Assembly (NCBI GenBank): GCA_963575745.1
Contig: CAUYUJ010009369.1
Location: 215,001-279,000 of the forward strand
Source: Prorocentrum cordatum
Lineage: Eukaryota > Sar > Dinophyceae > Prorocentrales > Prorocentraceae
Direction of reading: 5' to 3'
DNA: 64,000 nt
The first letter of the stretch is position 1, and each line of letters starts with the position of its first letter. Positions 61,601 to 64,000 of the stretch are shown piece after piece. The notes beneath the pieces were generated by a model, which did not search any database, was not told the DNA's origin, and saw nothing but the letters and a program-made list of their open reading frames with translations. Position numbers and translations under genes: made by a program.

Positions 61601-63380
61601 GATGAGGCGTGCTGTTTAGAGCCACCTTTGACAATCGCATGCGCGCTTTCGTGTCTGAGACACGATGCCAACGGAAGTAAAAGTTATGGAGCTCCTCGAC
61701 GACCATTGCCCGGTTGAAGCTTCGCATGTTTTGGAGGCTTGCCTGGATGTCAAAGCGCGCCTGGTCGTGCAACCCCGCGCGTGGCCGTGCTTCGCCACGC
61801 TGCTCACGCCCGCGTCGGCCTACGACGCGTTGGCGGTTGTTGGAGCTGCCGGCGCCACTCCCCTGTGCGTTCGCAACTGCGACCCCCGCGAACTCCTCGA
61901 GCCACGTCGCAGCTGCTGGCGCCTGCTGTCGGATCAGCCCCGCCAGGAGCTCAACGCATCCGTAGTGGCGCGCGTGGCCGCGCAATTGGTTGCGCGGGTT
62001 CTGCTGCCAGCGCAGCTGGTGCTGGGGCCCGTTTTGGTGCTGCCAGTGGGCCCTGGCCGTAGATGTCGGGTGGTTGCCAAGGCTTGGCAAATCAGCATCC
62101 CCGTGGTGCTCATAGGTGGCCCGCCTTCTTGCTTCTGTAGTTTAAGGCAGGACACTCCCAATAATGAGGCTTCACGACACACCGGCGACATTGCCGTGGG
62201 TTGCAAGTGTGTCTGGGCCGACACATGCAGGGCATCTCAGACCGCCAGCGCCGTCGGACAGTCGCGACATGCCGAGGTCGCCTAGGTCAACGCTGACATT
62301 GTTGACAACAAAAATCTGCGCCTGCGATCGACCTGCAAAAAGGTCATGGCCAGAAGCAGATGGGTCCCCTGCTATCCTGATCGCATCTACGGTGAGAGAT
62401 TGCATCTCGTGCGTATATGGAGGAGCACTGACTAACTCCCACAATGCGTAGCTCTGCGTGTTCGCGATGGCCCGCGCATCTCGCATCTTCGTCTGGACAG
62501 AATCTAGTTGCGCGATTTGCCATCATCGTCGTACGGTTGCGGAGATGCGTGCCCTTAGACCCGCGGAGCATTGGTCCGATATCTGCCTGCATGTGACCTC
62601 GTGTTTGGCATGGCTTTCCACGGTGGGATTTCGCGGACCCGCGTGCCCACGACTTGCGCCACAGGTCGTCTTGTATAGCAACGGACTTAACGCAAACGTC
62701 ACGTATTGTAATTGACCTTCGCGATGACATGCGAAAAGGCCTCTGCGGTTATACAGTTGGGGTTTAGAATGGCGATCGTGACGAAACGCGCGTTCTGGTT
62801 GTGCTCGACGGCTTATTGCACATGGTGGTCTACTAAATCTACGCTGGCCCGTCTGTCGAGGTTGCCTCCTGAGGCGGGCCCCCTCTTGATGGCGAGATTG
62901 TCCGCCACCCAACGTGCCATGTGATTCCAACCTCTCGCCGGACATGTCGTGCCAGCAACGCAACAGTAGGAGCGATGGCGACGGCGCCAGCATGCGCAAT
63001 CGTCGCCAGCGCCGAGTTTTCCTGCCGGAGCGTCGGTGGGGAATGCGGCGCAGTCCAGTCCCGTAAAGCCTTCGCCGCAGGCGTCGTTTCCGTCTTCGAC
63101 CTTTTGGGGGCTTCTTTTTGGTTGGATGCTGGATTCTGCGTCCGTTCTTTCGTTTCTGTTCGAGCCAGGCATCTGCGGGGAGTGCTGTTCGCGCGTCGGC
63201 GGGGTTGGCGGCGCCCCCTCGCGTTTGAGCTCGTGGCCAAGCCCAGACATCCGGGGCTGTCCAGTCGCATCCCGCAAGTGGTCATTGATTTTGGTGCTTG
63301 GGCAAATCTTTTTCGCGACGAAATCAACGGCTACTCGACAGACGACATCGTCTTGGTCCGTTGGTCGGTGTTTGTCCATG
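58650..63380 (-). pseudogene. decayed coding region, possibly retroelement gag-pol
   Basis: Minus-strand peptides in shifting frames look protein-like. From 5' to 3': a K/D-rich start near 63379 (DKHRPTDQDD); ATVRR-stop-WQIAQLDSVQTKMRDARAI near 62540-62470 continuing to FVVNNVSVDLGDLGMSR near 62270; a zinc-knuckle-like C-R-R-C-V-V-K-P-H-Y-W-E-C near 62200-62160; a Q-rich stretch near 62050; and acidic linkers ELMEDTTLEPPNTAPSDMMT near 60165 and SQNEEPEIEPE near 59270. Order and style fit a copia-like gag followed by a linker region, but no protease, integrase or reverse transcriptase motif could be found. Stops and shifts are frequent. Confidence 0.3.
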
Positions 63381-64000
63381 CGTCTGCGAAATCAACGGGT
63401 CCGTTGGTCGTTGTTTGCGCATGCGTCTGCGAATTCTTTCCTGTGCGGGGGTACGCGCTCAGGGAGATCACCTCTCTGTCGATTCGCGCGCAATTGACGT
63501 TTCCAGTCGGCCAAAAAAACGCGCGAAGAAGATGGCGCCTGTTCGGGCGCGACGCTCGGCGCGTCGTTGGCCGTGCCCGTGCCTGATCCAACTCGCGTTC
63601 CGTACTGGTGGCGCACATGCATCGCCATCCATTGACCAGTCTCCAAAAACTATGCACGCGCGTGCGATCCAGTGGATGCCACGCTGGCACGACTGACCTC
63701 AATGCCGACACGGCGTAGACGCATCCGGGTAGATCGGAGACGTAGGTCTTTGAAAATAAAAATACCCTGGAGGCCCAATCAGAGACATCTGCATCCTAAA
63801 TGCTCGCGCTTTCGTTGAGGCCACGTATTCTCTTATGGTGCGGCCCCGCCCGCTTGCCTGGTTGCATTGCGCGCCATTCCGCGGGCGTGGCCACGCGCGG
63901 CCGCTGATAGTCCTCCGCCAATAAACGGTCTACCTATGTCGTGTGTACCACAGCCGTCATTACGTCAGGGTGCGTCATGCGATCCCGCCGATGCCCACTG
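63381..64000 (+). other. no gene recognised
   Basis: End of the window. Unique-looking sequence with short frames only. Confidence 0.4.

Noticed and set aside
61665-62285. Plus-strand 206-codon frame as a gene
   Set aside because: It lies opposite minus-strand peptides with a zinc-knuckle-like motif, and its own product shows no recognisable feature.

Overview
This is a eukaryotic nuclear window that looks like dinoflagellate DNA. It is GC-rich, gene-poor and packed with simple repeats, satellites and short foldback elements. It carries LINE and gag-like remnants of types common in dinoflagellates. Its best gene is split by short introns that hold inverted-repeat elements, and two of those introns fit GC-AG ends. 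A 12-base match to the core of the dinoflagellate spliced leader recurs in one tandem array. The species cannot be fixed from the sequence. A run of 100 N (55559-55658) marks an assembly gap inside a CA repeat.

Layout. 1-3.75 kb: 3' part of a decayed LINE-type retrotransposon, then TCC repeats. 4.6-6.2 kb: tandem array of a short inverted-repeat element (family A) interrupted by an AAGCTA satellite that has its own inverted ends. 6.4-8.6 kb: a very large TCC tract facing a GGA tract. 8.8-34.5 kb: families A, B, C and F, many satellites, a 57-bp-stem near-perfect palindrome (13.2 kb) and a 91-bp hairpin satellite (32.8-33.4 kb). 34.5-45 kb: sparse sequence with a gag-like remnant (35.8-36.4 kb), a 21-bp minisatellite (38.3-39.2 kb) and trinucleotide arrays. 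45.7-47.4 kb: exons of an unidentified minus-strand gene. 49.1-49.6 kb: a small exon-like segment split by a palindrome. 51.6-56.3 kb: a minus-strand gene for a phosphate-binding-protein-like (PstS-like) membrane protein, reconstructed here as seven exons (1701 nt, 566 codons plus stop, frame kept throughout). 57.6-64 kb: lower-repeat sequence with scattered minus-strand coding-like frames, probably a decayed retroelement.

Element families named here. A: inverted ends near TTNAGTCGGGC, about 140-157 bp (longer in three copies), usually flanked by 7-8 bp direct repeats; about 21 copies or fragments. B: TCGGG...CCCGA, 192 bp in three copies, 5-bp target repeats. C: CAGTCGGGGCC...GGCCCCGACTG, exactly 176 bp in three copies, TA-flanked like Tc1/mariner. 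F, G, D, E, I, J, K, L and N: other foldback or dispersed families.

Main point. In the PstS-like gene every intron holds one or more inverted-repeat elements (L, C, A, B, K, N), most of them flanked by direct repeats of the target. Removing them restores one reading frame. Insertion of non-autonomous DNA elements thus appears to have made, or rebuilt, the introns of this gene. This resembles introner elements described in several algal and protist lineages, but here several unrelated families share one gene. All splice junctions are inferred and need RNA evidence.
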